Source: Rhodocytophaga aerolata (GTDB taxonomy: Bacteria > Bacteroidota > Bacteroidia > Cytophagales > 172606-1). From it: a stretch of 64,000 nucleotides of DNA. Below are positions 1-6,589 of the stretch, one piece after another. The notes beneath the pieces are model-generated. The model saw nothing but the letters and a program-made list of their open reading frames with translations, was not told the origin of the DNA and ran no database searches. Every line of letters starts with the position of its first letter. Within the stretch, counting starts at the first letter, position 1. The stretch spans positions 89,251 to 153,250 of the forward strand of contig NZ_JAUKPO010000017.1 of NCBI RefSeq assembly GCF_030503435.1, in the 5' to 3' direction. The position numbers and the translations under genes were made by a program.

Positions 1-654
1 TACATGTTGTAGTCTTGCTTGTTTGGTCGTAGATGCCTCCTGCTTTACATGAGCTGCCGTATCCTTCACCAAAAAAATACTAGCCAGTAAGCCAAAAATA
101 GCAAAGAGGATTCCAATCAAAAAAGGGTAAGGTCTGATCCCATATCCGGAAGCAATCCATCCGGTAAGAAAAGCAACCAGTGCAATGGACAGATAACCTG
201 CAAATTCATTGATACCCATAGCCAGTCCCCGGTTTTTCTCTCCCACCAGATCTATTTTCATCACCACAGTAGAAGACCAGGCCAGGCCCTGGTTAATGCC
301 TAACAGCACATTGGCGAAAACAATATAGTTCCAGGATGGCGCATACATTAAGATAAGCGGAACGGGTAAGCCAAATAGCCATCCATACACCAGTAAATTC
401 TTGCGCCCAATTTTATTGGCTAAAGCCCCGGTGAAATAATTGGTAATAGCTTTGGTAAGGCCAAAGACCACAATAAAGGAAAGCAGGGCTGATTTGGCAA
501 CCAAGCCAAATTCCTGCTCAGCCAATTGGGGCAAAAGGGTTCTTTCCAGTCCAATCATGCCCCCAACAAAAGCGTTAATGATCACTAGCATGCTAAACTG
601 CTGCCAGTTCTCTCGTAAACCTAATTTAGCTTCTGTAGTTGAATGTAAATTCAT
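1..654 (-). CDS. MFS transporter, N-terminal 218 residues (runs off the window)
   Basis: An open frame reads leftward from an ATG at 652-654 to the window edge without a stop. The translation is strongly hydrophobic with repeated membrane segments. It contains the MFS motif A-like loop GALANKIGRKN between the second and third helices, so it is the N-terminal half of a major facilitator; the C-terminal half is missing. It lies 58 bp beyond the exported rhodanese gene and is probably the last gene of the leftward unit methyltransferase - Crp/Fnr - rhodanese - MFS. That context suggests transport of a sulfur compound or a metabolite of sulfur stress, but the substrate cannot be read from sequence. 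Confidence 0.85.
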   Translation of the reverse strand, partial: MNLHSTTEAKLGLRENWQQFSMLVIINAFVGGMIGLERTLLPQLAEQEFGLVAKSALLSFIVVFGLTKAITNYFTGALANKIGRKNLLVYGWLFGLPVPLILMYAPSWNYIVFANVLLGINQGLAWSSTVVMKIDLVGEKNRGLAMGINEFAGYLSIALVAFLTGWIASGYGIRPYPFLIGILFAIFGLLASIFLVKDTAAHVKQEASTTKQARLQHV

Positions 655-712
655 GTTTTTATAATAAATATCACATTAAGGTTGCTAGCTTAATTTGGTG
701 TAGAAAACTAAC

Positions 713-1156
713 CTATTGTGTAATTGGGTAGCCTTTATCAAGCCAATCTGTCTTCACATTAGTTGATAGATCCAGTAGCTGATGATGAGTGAACTGCATC
801 TCATTTAGTAAATTAAAGGCAGGACGAACATTGGGACAGTTTTTGAAGGGGCAACATCCGCAATAAATTACAATATGCCGGTCCTTTGCCTGTTTGGCTA
901 GAAGTTGTTTTAATTTTACAATATTCTCTTCTTCGCTTGCTGGGCCTATTTCCAGCGAACCTTTAATGAGACCAGCCGGACCTATGCTGATGATCAATGG
1001 AAGAGCCGTATCATGGCGGGCAATCATACCGGCTAAAACATTTGGCGCAAGCAATTGCTCTTTTTTCCAGGGCTCTGTTTGTTTACTGATCAAGCTGATG
1101 GAAAAAGCACTAAATAGTATAAGTCCTATCAGCAGGAGAATAGTTGTTTTTTTCAT
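713..1156 (-). CDS. Exported rhodanese-like protein
   Basis: 147 residues with an N-terminal hydrophobic segment (residues 4-22), so it is secreted or membrane-anchored on the periplasmic side. The candidate sulfur-carrying loop is YCGCCPFKNCPNVRPAF, with C99, C101, C102 and C107. This is a rhodanese-like active-site region unusually rich in cysteines. The N-terminal half of the fold is short, so classical thiosulfate sulfurtransferase activity is not assured; sulfane-sulfur carriage is more likely. The gene starts 30 bp after the Crp/Fnr gene ends and is very probably cotranscribed with it. Family assignment is moderately secure; the substrate is inferred only from the sulfur neighbourhood. 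Confidence 0.75.
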   Translation of the reverse strand: MKKTTILLLIGLILFSAFSISLISKQTEPWKKEQLLAPNVLAGMIARHDTALPLIISIGPAGLIKGSLEIGPASEEENIVKLKQLLAKQAKDRHIVIYCGCCPFKNCPNVRPAFNLLNEMQFTHHQLLDLSTNVKTDWLDKGYPITQ

Positions 1157-1186
1157 TTAAATGGTTAATAGGGTAATAAGGAATGG

Positions 1187-1846
1187 TTAAAGCCGGTTCA
1201 TAAATTCTTCTATGTTATCCCGGACATATACTTTGTTTCTACCTAGCTCAATGAGTTTGAGTTTTTCCAGTTGCTTCATAAGCCTTGAAATGACTTCTCT
1301 GGAAGTTCCCAGTTCACTAGCTATTTCCTGATGAGTAATAGAAAGTTCATTTGTTTTTAATTGCTTTGCTTTTACAATCAGGTAGCTAAGCAAACGCTCA
1401 TCCATCTTCTTAAAAGCCACGGCATCTAAGGCATTTAATAATTCCTGAAACCTGGTTTGATAAGTCATTGCCACAAAGTCTTTCCATTGTTTGTAAGCAT
1501 TGGTCCAGGATTCATGCAGCCCAAAGGGGATGCCTATTACTTTGGTTTTTTCTTCTGCCACTGCCTTGATGTCGCTTTTCTGTAATCCGCTACAACAGGT
1601 AAGTGTCACGGCACAACTATCCCCTGCATCCAGGTAATACAAAAATAACTCTCGTCCATCAGGATCCATCCGCATTACTTTAATGGAACCTTGCAGAATC
1701 AAAGGCACCATTTTAATATATTGTCCCGGTTCAATCAGAGATTCTCCTGCTTCTAGCTCATAGATTTTTCCATGTTTGATAATGGCTTCAAGCAAATTTG
1801 GGTCAGTGATCGATGGTAAATAGGTTTTTAATTCTTGTATATCCAT
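1187..1846 (-). CDS. Crp/Fnr family transcriptional regulator, cysteine-bearing sensor domain
   Basis: 219 residues. Residues 1-120 form a cyclic-nucleotide-binding-like beta-barrel, followed by a dimerisation helix and a C-terminal winged helix-turn-helix at about 165-205 (recognition helix region TSREVISRLMKQLEKL). The sensor domain lacks the N-terminal four-cysteine cluster of classical Fnr but has C78, C84 and C85 in the segment SCAVTLTCCSG, a pattern I associate with Bacteroidota members of this family. The gene lies 91 bp downstream of the methyltransferase and 30 bp upstream of the rhodanese. Four palindromic sites with identical promoter geometry occur nearby (see the promoter entries), and this protein is their obvious candidate ligand. 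No copy of the palindrome precedes its own start, so its expression probably comes from the promoter upstream of the methyltransferase. Confidence 0.9.
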   Translation of the reverse strand: MDIQELKTYLPSITDPNLLEAIIKHGKIYELEAGESLIEPGQYIKMVPLILQGSIKVMRMDPDGRELFLYYLDAGDSCAVTLTCCSGLQKSDIKAVAEEKTKVIGIPFGLHESWTNAYKQWKDFVAMTYQTRFQELLNALDAVAFKKMDERLLSYLIVKAKQLKTNELSITHQEIASELGTSREVISRLMKQLEKLKLIELGRNKVYVRDNIEEFMNRL

Positions 1847-1937
1847 AGCTGTGTTTTTTTATTGATAGGTGAAGGCAAACAGGTTTTTATTTACTACGTA
1901 TACGCTCATACCTTGGGATAAAAAGGTAACCATAAGG

Positions 1938-2537
1938 CTATACTTTTATTCCATATAGTCTCACGATATGTGCCTTTCCATCGTGCCCTTTTCCTTCCAT
2001 TAAGATTACTTCTAGGTCATGTTCCTCTACCCAGGTGATATCGGTAAATTCATTCTTTAGCTCATTTACATCAAAAAGCAGATCTTTATTGGAGGGTCCA
2101 CCTGATGTGTATTGCAACTGGTTTTTACCAAAACCCTCTAGCATTAATGCTCCCCCTTTTTGTAAAGACGCACTTAGTTGAGCATGTACGCTTGCTCTGA
2201 TCGTAAGTGGAAGGTGAAAATAGATAAGTGCCACCGCATCATAAAGTTCTTTTGGGTATGGGAAGTCTAGCGCATCACAAACCGTATATTCTAAAAGAGT
2301 ATTTTCGACTTTTGCTTTATTTAAGGCCTGTGCAGCGGCTATTGCACTCTGGTCAAAAGCCCTTACCTGCCATCCTTTCCTTGCAGCAAATAAGGCGTTG
2401 CGCCCTTCACCTTCACCTGGTAAAAGCAATTTTCCAGGGGATAGTATGCTTAATTTTTCCTTAAAATATTCATTTGGAGCTTTCCCGTATAGCTCCCGAT
2501 GAGTAGCATATCTAGTGTTCCAAAAATTGATATTCAT
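1938..2537 (-). CDS. Class I SAM-dependent methyltransferase (TehB-like)
   Basis: 199 residues with a Rossmann methyltransferase fold. Motif I is LLLPGEGEGRNALFAARKG at about 36-54, followed by the acidic strand end VRAFDQS and a motif II region around VCDALDFP. The architecture resembles the TehB/thiopurine methyltransferase group, which methylates chalcogen or thiol substrates. It is the first gene of the leftward unit and has its own Crp/Fnr-type promoter at 2563-2606, giving a short leader of about 20 nt. Co-control with persulfide-handling genes makes a sulfur or thiol substrate plausible, but this is inference and a small-molecule substrate of another kind is possible. Confidence 0.8.
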   Translation of the reverse strand: MNINFWNTRYATHRELYGKAPNEYFKEKLSILSPGKLLLPGEGEGRNALFAARKGWQVRAFDQSAIAAAQALNKAKVENTLLEYTVCDALDFPYPKELYDAVALIYFHLPLTIRASVHAQLSASLQKGGALMLEGFGKNQLQYTSGGPSNKDLLFDVNELKNEFTDITWVEEHDLEVILMEGKGHDGKAHIVRLYGIKV

Positions 2538-2562
2538 TAGTTCTATACATTCTTATTCACTT

Positions 2563-2606
2563 CAAAAATAGCCAATTCCTACAGAAGACTCTGTGACATT
2601 TGTTAC
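2563..2606 (-). promoter_or_regulatory. Crp/Fnr-type operator and promoter for the methyltransferase unit
   Basis: The palindrome GTGACATTTGTTAC lies at 2593-2606, and on the minus strand a perfect Bacteroidota -7 element TATTTTTG lies at 2570-2563. The distance from palindrome centre (2599.5) to the first base of the -7 element is 29.5 bp, exactly as at the other three promoters. This places the site near -41, the usual class II activator position. Confidence 0.75.
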
Positions 2607-2628
2607 ATAAGGACACTTGATGCGCTAT

Positions 2629-2672
2629 GTAACAAATATCACTGACTTCCTTAAGTGAAGGGTCTAGTTTTG
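2629..2672 (+). promoter_or_regulatory. Crp/Fnr-type operator and promoter for the TSUP/MBL unit
   Basis: The palindrome GTAACAAATATCAC is at 2629-2642 and the -7 element TAGTTTTG at 2665-2672. Centre-to-element distance is 29.5 bp. The start codon at 2692 gives a leader of about 16 nt. The two divergent sites in this intergenic region are 36 bp apart centre to centre. Confidence 0.8.
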
Positions 2673-2691
2673 CAGCAGTTAAACGTAAACA

Positions 2692-3492
2692 ATGACTGCT
2701 TTGGAAATTATAGGATATGCTGCATCGATCATGATCGGTCTAAGCCTTGGCCTGATAGGGGGCGGAGGCTCTATTTTAACAGTACCAGTATTAGTGTACT
2801 TACTAGGAGTGAATCCGGTACTGGCTACGGCCTACTCCTTGTTTGTGGTAGGGGCTACTTCCCTGGTGGGTTCTTTCTCCTTTATGAAGAAAAAACTTGT
2901 AGACTACCGCACAGCCTTGGTATTTGCCGTGCCTTCTTTTATCTCGGTCTTTCTCACCCGTAAATACCTGGTGCCGGCTATTCCAGATTCGCTGTTTACC
3001 ATCGGCGGCTTTGAAGTGAGTAAAAGTATAGCCATTATGGTCTTTTTTGCCCTAGTCATGGTGGCCGCTTCTATCTCTATGATCAAAAGTAAACGCAAGG
3101 AAGAGGAAGCAACTGGTGAGATCAAGTATAACTATCCACTCATTGGCCTGGAAGGCGCATTGGTAGGTGTACTAACAGGCATCGTAGGTGCAGGTGGTGG
3201 TTTTTTGATCATTCCTGCTCTAGTGATACTAGCCAGATTACCCATGAAGATGGCCGTAGGTACATCGCTTTTAATAATCGCTGCCAAATCCCTGGTAGGA
3301 TTTTTAGGAGATATTAGTAATCAGCCGATCAACTGGACATTCATGCTCATTTTTACGGCTCTATCGGTAGGTGGAATCTTTATTGGAAGCTACTTATCCA
3401 GTAAGATTAATTCAGATCTATTGAAGAAAGGCTTTGGCTGGTTTGTGCTGCTGATGGGCTTTTATATTCTGTTTAAAGAACTTGCTATGTAA
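2692..3492 (+). CDS. TSUP (TauE/SafE) family permease
   Basis: 266 residues, about eight predicted membrane helices, with the duplicated glycine-rich signatures of the family (IGGGGSILTVPVLVYLLG near residue 22 and GIVGAGGGFLIIPALVIL near 162). Known members export sulfite, sulfoacetate or related anions. It is the first gene of a rightward unit with its own Crp/Fnr-type promoter and is followed 49 bp later by a persulfide-dioxygenase-type fusion. Removal of the sulfite or thiosulfate made by that enzyme is therefore the likely role. Family is certain from sequence; the exact anion is inferred. Confidence 0.92.
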   Translation: MTALEIIGYAASIMIGLSLGLIGGGGSILTVPVLVYLLGVNPVLATAYSLFVVGATSLVGSFSFMKKKLVDYRTALVFAVPSFISVFLTRKYLVPAIPDSLFTIGGFEVSKSIAIMVFFALVMVAASISMIKSKRKEEEATGEIKYNYPLIGLEGALVGVLTGIVGAGGGFLIIPALVILARLPMKMAVGTSLLIIAAKSLVGFLGDISNQPINWTFMLIFTALSVGGIFIGSYLSSKINSDLLKKGFGWFVLLMGFYILFKELAM

Positions 3493-3541
3493 ACTTTTAC
3501 TCGAAACAAGTAGTAACTAACATTTAAAATAGAAATACACG

Positions 3542-4888
3542 ATGAAAATACATCAATTTGAAGATAAAGGACTTTCCCATTTTTCGTACGCGATTTTAAG
3601 TGAATGTGAATCGCAAATTATATTGATTGATCCTGCCCGTGACCCCAGCCCTTATTATGCCTATGCCGGTGAAAATGGTGCAAAGATTATTGGGGTGATC
3701 GAAACCCATCCCCATGCTGACTTTATCAGTTCGCATCTGGAGATACATCAGCTTACAGGTGCTACAATTTATACTAGTTCACTAGCCGGGGCAGATTATC
3801 CCCATCAGGCTTTTGATGAAGGGGATGTGATAAGCTTTGGAAAAATCAAGTTAAAGGCATTCAATACCCCAGGCCACTCTCCGGATGGTATCAGCATTGT
3901 GCTGGAGCACCAAGGAAAAGATAAAGCCGTATTTACCGGCGATACCCTTTTTATTGGAGATGTGGGAAGGCCTGATCTGCGGGAAAACGTAGGGAATATG
4001 AAAGCTAAGCGTGAGCAGCTAGCCAGGCAACTGTATCAAAGTACCCGCCATAAACTCATGAAATTAGCAGATGAAGTAGTGGTGTATCCGGCACATGGAT
4101 CAGGATCACTTTGCGGTAAGTCCTTAAGCGATGCCCATAGCAGCACCATTGGGGGAGAGAAGGTAAGCAATTATGCTTTGCAGCCAATGTCAGAAGAGGT
4201 GTTTGTAAAGGTGCTTCTGGAGGATCAGCCTTTTATACCTAAATATTTTGAATATAACGTAGCCTTAAATAAACAAGGAGCACCAGATTATGAACCAAGT
4301 ATCAAAGCAGTCAGGCGCCTAGAGGATAACTTCAAGCCAGAGGAAGGAGCTATTATTGTAGATGCCAGAGGGCAGAAGGAATTTAAGTCTTCTCACCTCA
4401 AAGGTTCCATTAACATACAGAACGGCGCTAAGTTCGAAACCTGGCTGGGAAGTATTGTGAGCCCCCAGGAGGCCTGGTATTTAGTAGCAGACTCAGAAAA
4501 AGAGCTGAATGAGCTAATAAGGAAAGCGGCCAAAATAGGTTATGAGCTTACCCTAAAAGGAGCCTTTTTGTACAATAAGACAGAAGGTAAAAAATCTGCC
4601 TTTTTTGATAAAGGAACTTTCCTTGATGCTCAAGATAAATTCACCATCGTTGATATACGCAATGAAAGTGAGACAAAAGAAGGGACGTTTTTCAAAGATG
4701 CCATCACCATACCCTTGCCAGAGCTGCGCGAAAGGGCTAAAGAAATTCCGGCAAACAAGCCTATTGTAGTGCATTGTGCCGGTGGGTACCGTTCAGCTGC
4801 TGGCAGCAGCATTCTGGAATCTTTAATAGGTGCAAAGGCAGAAATACTGGATATGAGTGAAGCAGTCAATGAATTAAAGAAATCCTGA
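3542..4888 (+). CDS. MBL-fold persulfide dioxygenase-like / double rhodanese fusion (CstB/Blh type), copy 1
   Basis: 448 residues. The N-terminal metallo-beta-lactamase domain (1-245) has ETHPHADF (H56, H58, D60), TPGHS (H112), GDTLFIGDVGRPDL (D134) and YPAHGSG (H185). This is the mononuclear-iron ETHE1 type, in which the usual second histidine of HxHxDH is replaced by F. Two rhodanese domains follow. The first (about 265-345) has no catalytic cysteine: its loop reads WYLVADSEKE. The second (about 360-448) has VHCAGGYRS with C412. Enzymes of this architecture oxidise glutathione or low-molecular-weight persulfides and transfer sulfane sulfur, giving sulfite or thiosulfate. It sits between TSUP and DUF302 genes under the Crp/Fnr-type promoter at 2629. 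Confidence 0.88.
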   Translation: MKIHQFEDKGLSHFSYAILSECESQIILIDPARDPSPYYAYAGENGAKIIGVIETHPHADFISSHLEIHQLTGATIYTSSLAGADYPHQAFDEGDVISFGKIKLKAFNTPGHSPDGISIVLEHQGKDKAVFTGDTLFIGDVGRPDLRENVGNMKAKREQLARQLYQSTRHKLMKLADEVVVYPAHGSGSLCGKSLSDAHSSTIGGEKVSNYALQPMSEEVFVKVLLEDQPFIPKYFEYNVALNKQGAPDYEPSIKAVRRLEDNFKPEEGAIIVDARGQKEFKSSHLKGSINIQNGAKFETWLGSIVSPQEAWYLVADSEKELNELIRKAAKIGYELTLKGAFLYNKTEGKKSAFFDKGTFLDAQDKFTIVDIRNESETKEGTFFKDAITIPLPELRERAKEIPANKPIVVHCAGGYRSAAGSSILESLIGAKAEILDMSEAVNELKKS

Positions 4889-4926
4889 TACAAATTGCCA
4901 CATAAGAACGTGGTATTAAGTATAAA

Positions 4927-4960
4927 GGCGGATAGTGACGCACATTTGTCAATATCCGCC
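4927..4960. other. Intergenic hairpin between the MBL fusion and DUF302 gene
   Basis: An 8-bp stem GGCGGATA/TATCCGCC extends through one mismatch into TGAC/GTCA around an 8-nt loop. No T tract follows, so it is not a typical intrinsic terminator. It may act in transcript processing or partial attenuation between the enzyme gene and DUF302. Confidence 0.6.
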
Positions 4961-5023
4961 CTCATACAGCTATTCTCAACCCATTAGCTAATAAATCGTT
5001 ATAACCTAAAAAAAACAAAGGCC

Positions 5024-5410
5024 ATGAGTTACAACTTCACTAAAAAAACCTCTCTTCCTTTTGAGGAGGCAATCAAAAAAATCACTGAAGAGCTAAAAAA
5101 AGAAGGCTTTGGTATTATTTCGGAGATTGATCTGAAAGAAAAGTTCAAAGAAAAGCTTGGGGTTGATTTCCGCAGTTACAAGATTCTGGGTGCCTGCAAT
5201 CCCAAAATGGCTTATCAAGCGATAGAAAAGGAAAGCAACATTGGAACCATGCTGCCTTGCAATATACTGGTGCAGGAACATAAGCCGGGAGAGGTGGAAA
5301 TCTCAGCCATCAATCCCATGGAATCTATGTCAGCCGTACATAATAAAGAATTAGAAGCCATTGCCACGCAGGTAAGCAATAGTCTGCAGGCGGTCATCAA
5401 CCGTCTATGA
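5024..5410 (+). CDS. DUF302 domain protein
   Basis: 128 residues, cytoplasmic. It matches the DUF302 pattern throughout: an N-terminal amphipathic segment, then GVDFRSYKILGACNPKMAYQAI and MLPCNILVQE, which are the conserved blocks of this small alpha/beta domain. Two cysteines, in GACN and LPCN, are the noteworthy residues. DUF302 proteins are frequent beside sulfur-oxidation genes, but their biochemical role is not established. It lies 135 bp downstream of the MBL fusion, separated by the hairpin, and 32 bp upstream of a small membrane protein. Confidence 0.88.
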   Translation: MSYNFTKKTSLPFEEAIKKITEELKKEGFGIISEIDLKEKFKEKLGVDFRSYKILGACNPKMAYQAIEKESNIGTMLPCNILVQEHKPGEVEISAINPMESMSAVHNKELEAIATQVSNSLQAVINRL

Positions 5411-5442
5411 AAGGAATAATCAGTAACTAAAAACAAACCGCT

Positions 5443-5922
5443 ATGAATACAGCACCCCAGGAAAATCAAACAGATCCATCCAGAAGAAGCTCCTCTGAAG
5501 AACTAAACCGGGAAATAGACCAGAAAACCCGGCAAAACCTGCAAGACTACCGCAATAAATTAAGTAATGAAAAAGTCTCAGAACGGATAGAAGAATTAGA
5601 CAAGGAATGGGATATAGACCGCACCCTGATCGCCAATGCCTCCACGTTGAGTCTGACAGGGGTAATCCTTGGAGCCACGGTAGATAAGAAGTGGTTCATG
5701 GTGCCAGGGGTCGTCACTTCCTTTTTACTATGGCATGCCATACAAGGATGGTGCCCGCCATTACCTGTTTTTAGAAAGCTAGGTTACCGTACCCGAAAAG
5801 AAATAGATACAGAAAAGTATGCTTTAAAAGCACTGAGAGGTGATTTCTCCGGTCTTGAAACACCTGGTAACAGGGCTGAAGAGGGTAAAATTGATCAGGC
5901 TTTAGAAGCCGCTAAGAAATAA
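5443..5922 (+). CDS. DUF2892-like membrane protein
   Basis: 159 residues. A charged, probably helical N-terminus (1-60) precedes two hydrophobic segments (about 65-105) with the WCPPLPVFRKLGYRTRKEI signature. This matches the YgaP-type DUF2892 inner-membrane domain, often fused or adjacent to rhodaneses. The last 50 residues are charged and cytoplasmic. It closes the TSUP-MBL-DUF302 unit, and a strong intrinsic terminator follows at 5951. A role as a membrane platform for sulfur-transfer proteins is a guess from context. Confidence 0.75.
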   Translation: MNTAPQENQTDPSRRSSSEELNREIDQKTRQNLQDYRNKLSNEKVSERIEELDKEWDIDRTLIANASTLSLTGVILGATVDKKWFMVPGVVTSFLLWHAIQGWCPPLPVFRKLGYRTRKEIDTEKYALKALRGDFSGLETPGNRAEEGKIDQALEAAKK

Positions 5923-5950
5923 ATTATACATAAAACATTAGTTTGATAGG

Positions 5951-5975
5951 AGGCTACCTAAGAGTAGCCTTTTTT
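5951..5975 (+). terminator. Intrinsic terminator after the TSUP/MBL unit
   Basis: A 7-bp stem AGGCTAC/GTAGCCT with a 6-nt loop, followed by six T residues. Confidence 0.9.
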
Positions 5976-6020
5976 ATGCTCAATTCAATACTGTTTTGGA
6001 GGTATGCGCTTTTTTGCTAC

Positions 6021-6064
6021 GTAACAATTGTCACAGACTTTGGCTCTATGGCAGGTTATCTTTG
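6021..6064 (+). promoter_or_regulatory. Crp/Fnr-type operator and promoter for the small rhodanese
   Basis: The palindrome GTAACAATTGTCAC at 6021-6034 and a perfect -7 element TATCTTTG at 6057-6064. Centre-to-element distance is again 29.5 bp. The leader to the ATG at 6110 is about 42 nt. Confidence 0.8.
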
Positions 6065-6109
6065 CATAGAAATTAACTAGAATCATTCACATATAAACGA
6101 TCATAGGCT

Positions 6110-6451
6110 ATGTTTAATTTATTTAAAAATAACCCAACTACAAGTTATACAAATGTTTCAGCCGCCGAATTTAAGCAGTTGCAGGAAGATAAAAATGCCC
6201 TCGTGCTGGATGTGCGTACAGCAGGAGAAGTAGCTGGAGGTAAAATCAATGGAGCCAGAAATATAGATCTCATGAGTAGCAGTTTTGAAAAGCAGTTACA
6301 AGGCTTGGATAAATCTAAAACCTACCTGCTGTATTGCAGAAGTGGCAGCCGCAGTGCACAAGCCGCCAGTACAATGACAAGTATGGGTTTTGAGAAAGTA
6401 TATAATCTCAAAGGAGGTATTTCTGCCTGGCCCTATGAGCAAACAAGGTAA
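6110..6451 (+). CDS. Single-domain rhodanese sulfurtransferase
   Basis: 113 residues with no signal peptide, so cytoplasmic. A complete single rhodanese domain is visible: LVLDVRTAGEVAGGKINGARNI, then the active-site loop LLYCRSGSRSA with nucleophile C76, then VYNLKGGISAW at the end. The CRSGSRS loop is typical of PspE/GlpE-like sulfurtransferases. It is likely to carry sulfane sulfur between low-molecular-weight persulfides and the MBL fusions. It is transcribed alone from its own Crp/Fnr-type promoter and is followed by another such promoter at 6493. Confidence 0.92.
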   Translation: MFNLFKNNPTTSYTNVSAAEFKQLQEDKNALVLDVRTAGEVAGGKINGARNIDLMSSSFEKQLQGLDKSKTYLLYCRSGSRSAQAASTMTSMGFEKVYNLKGGISAWPYEQTR

Positions 6452-6492
6452 TGTCCTGAAGGCTAATCCTTAAAAAAGTGATACCCGGTTAT

Positions 6493-6536
6493 GTGATAAA
6501 TGTTACTGTAGAGGCCTAGTAAGATCGCTACCTTTG
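6493..6536 (+). promoter_or_regulatory. Crp/Fnr-type operator and promoter for the MBL2-porin-YeeE unit
   Basis: The palindrome GTGATAAATGTTAC at 6493-6506 and a perfect -7 element TACCTTTG at 6529-6536. Spacing is 29.5 bp, identical to the other three. The leader to the ATG at 6590 is about 50 nt. Confidence 0.8.
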
Positions 6537-6589
6537 TATCAGATAAAGATATAACCAGAAAAAACACCATTCAAAAACGTAATATAACT

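Noticed and set aside
661..674. ATAATAAATATCAC, a 12/14 match to the sulfur operator, upstream of the MFS gene
   Set aside because: It lies only 7 bp before the start codon, and no TAnnTTTG element stands at the required 29.5-bp distance, so the promoter geometry fails.
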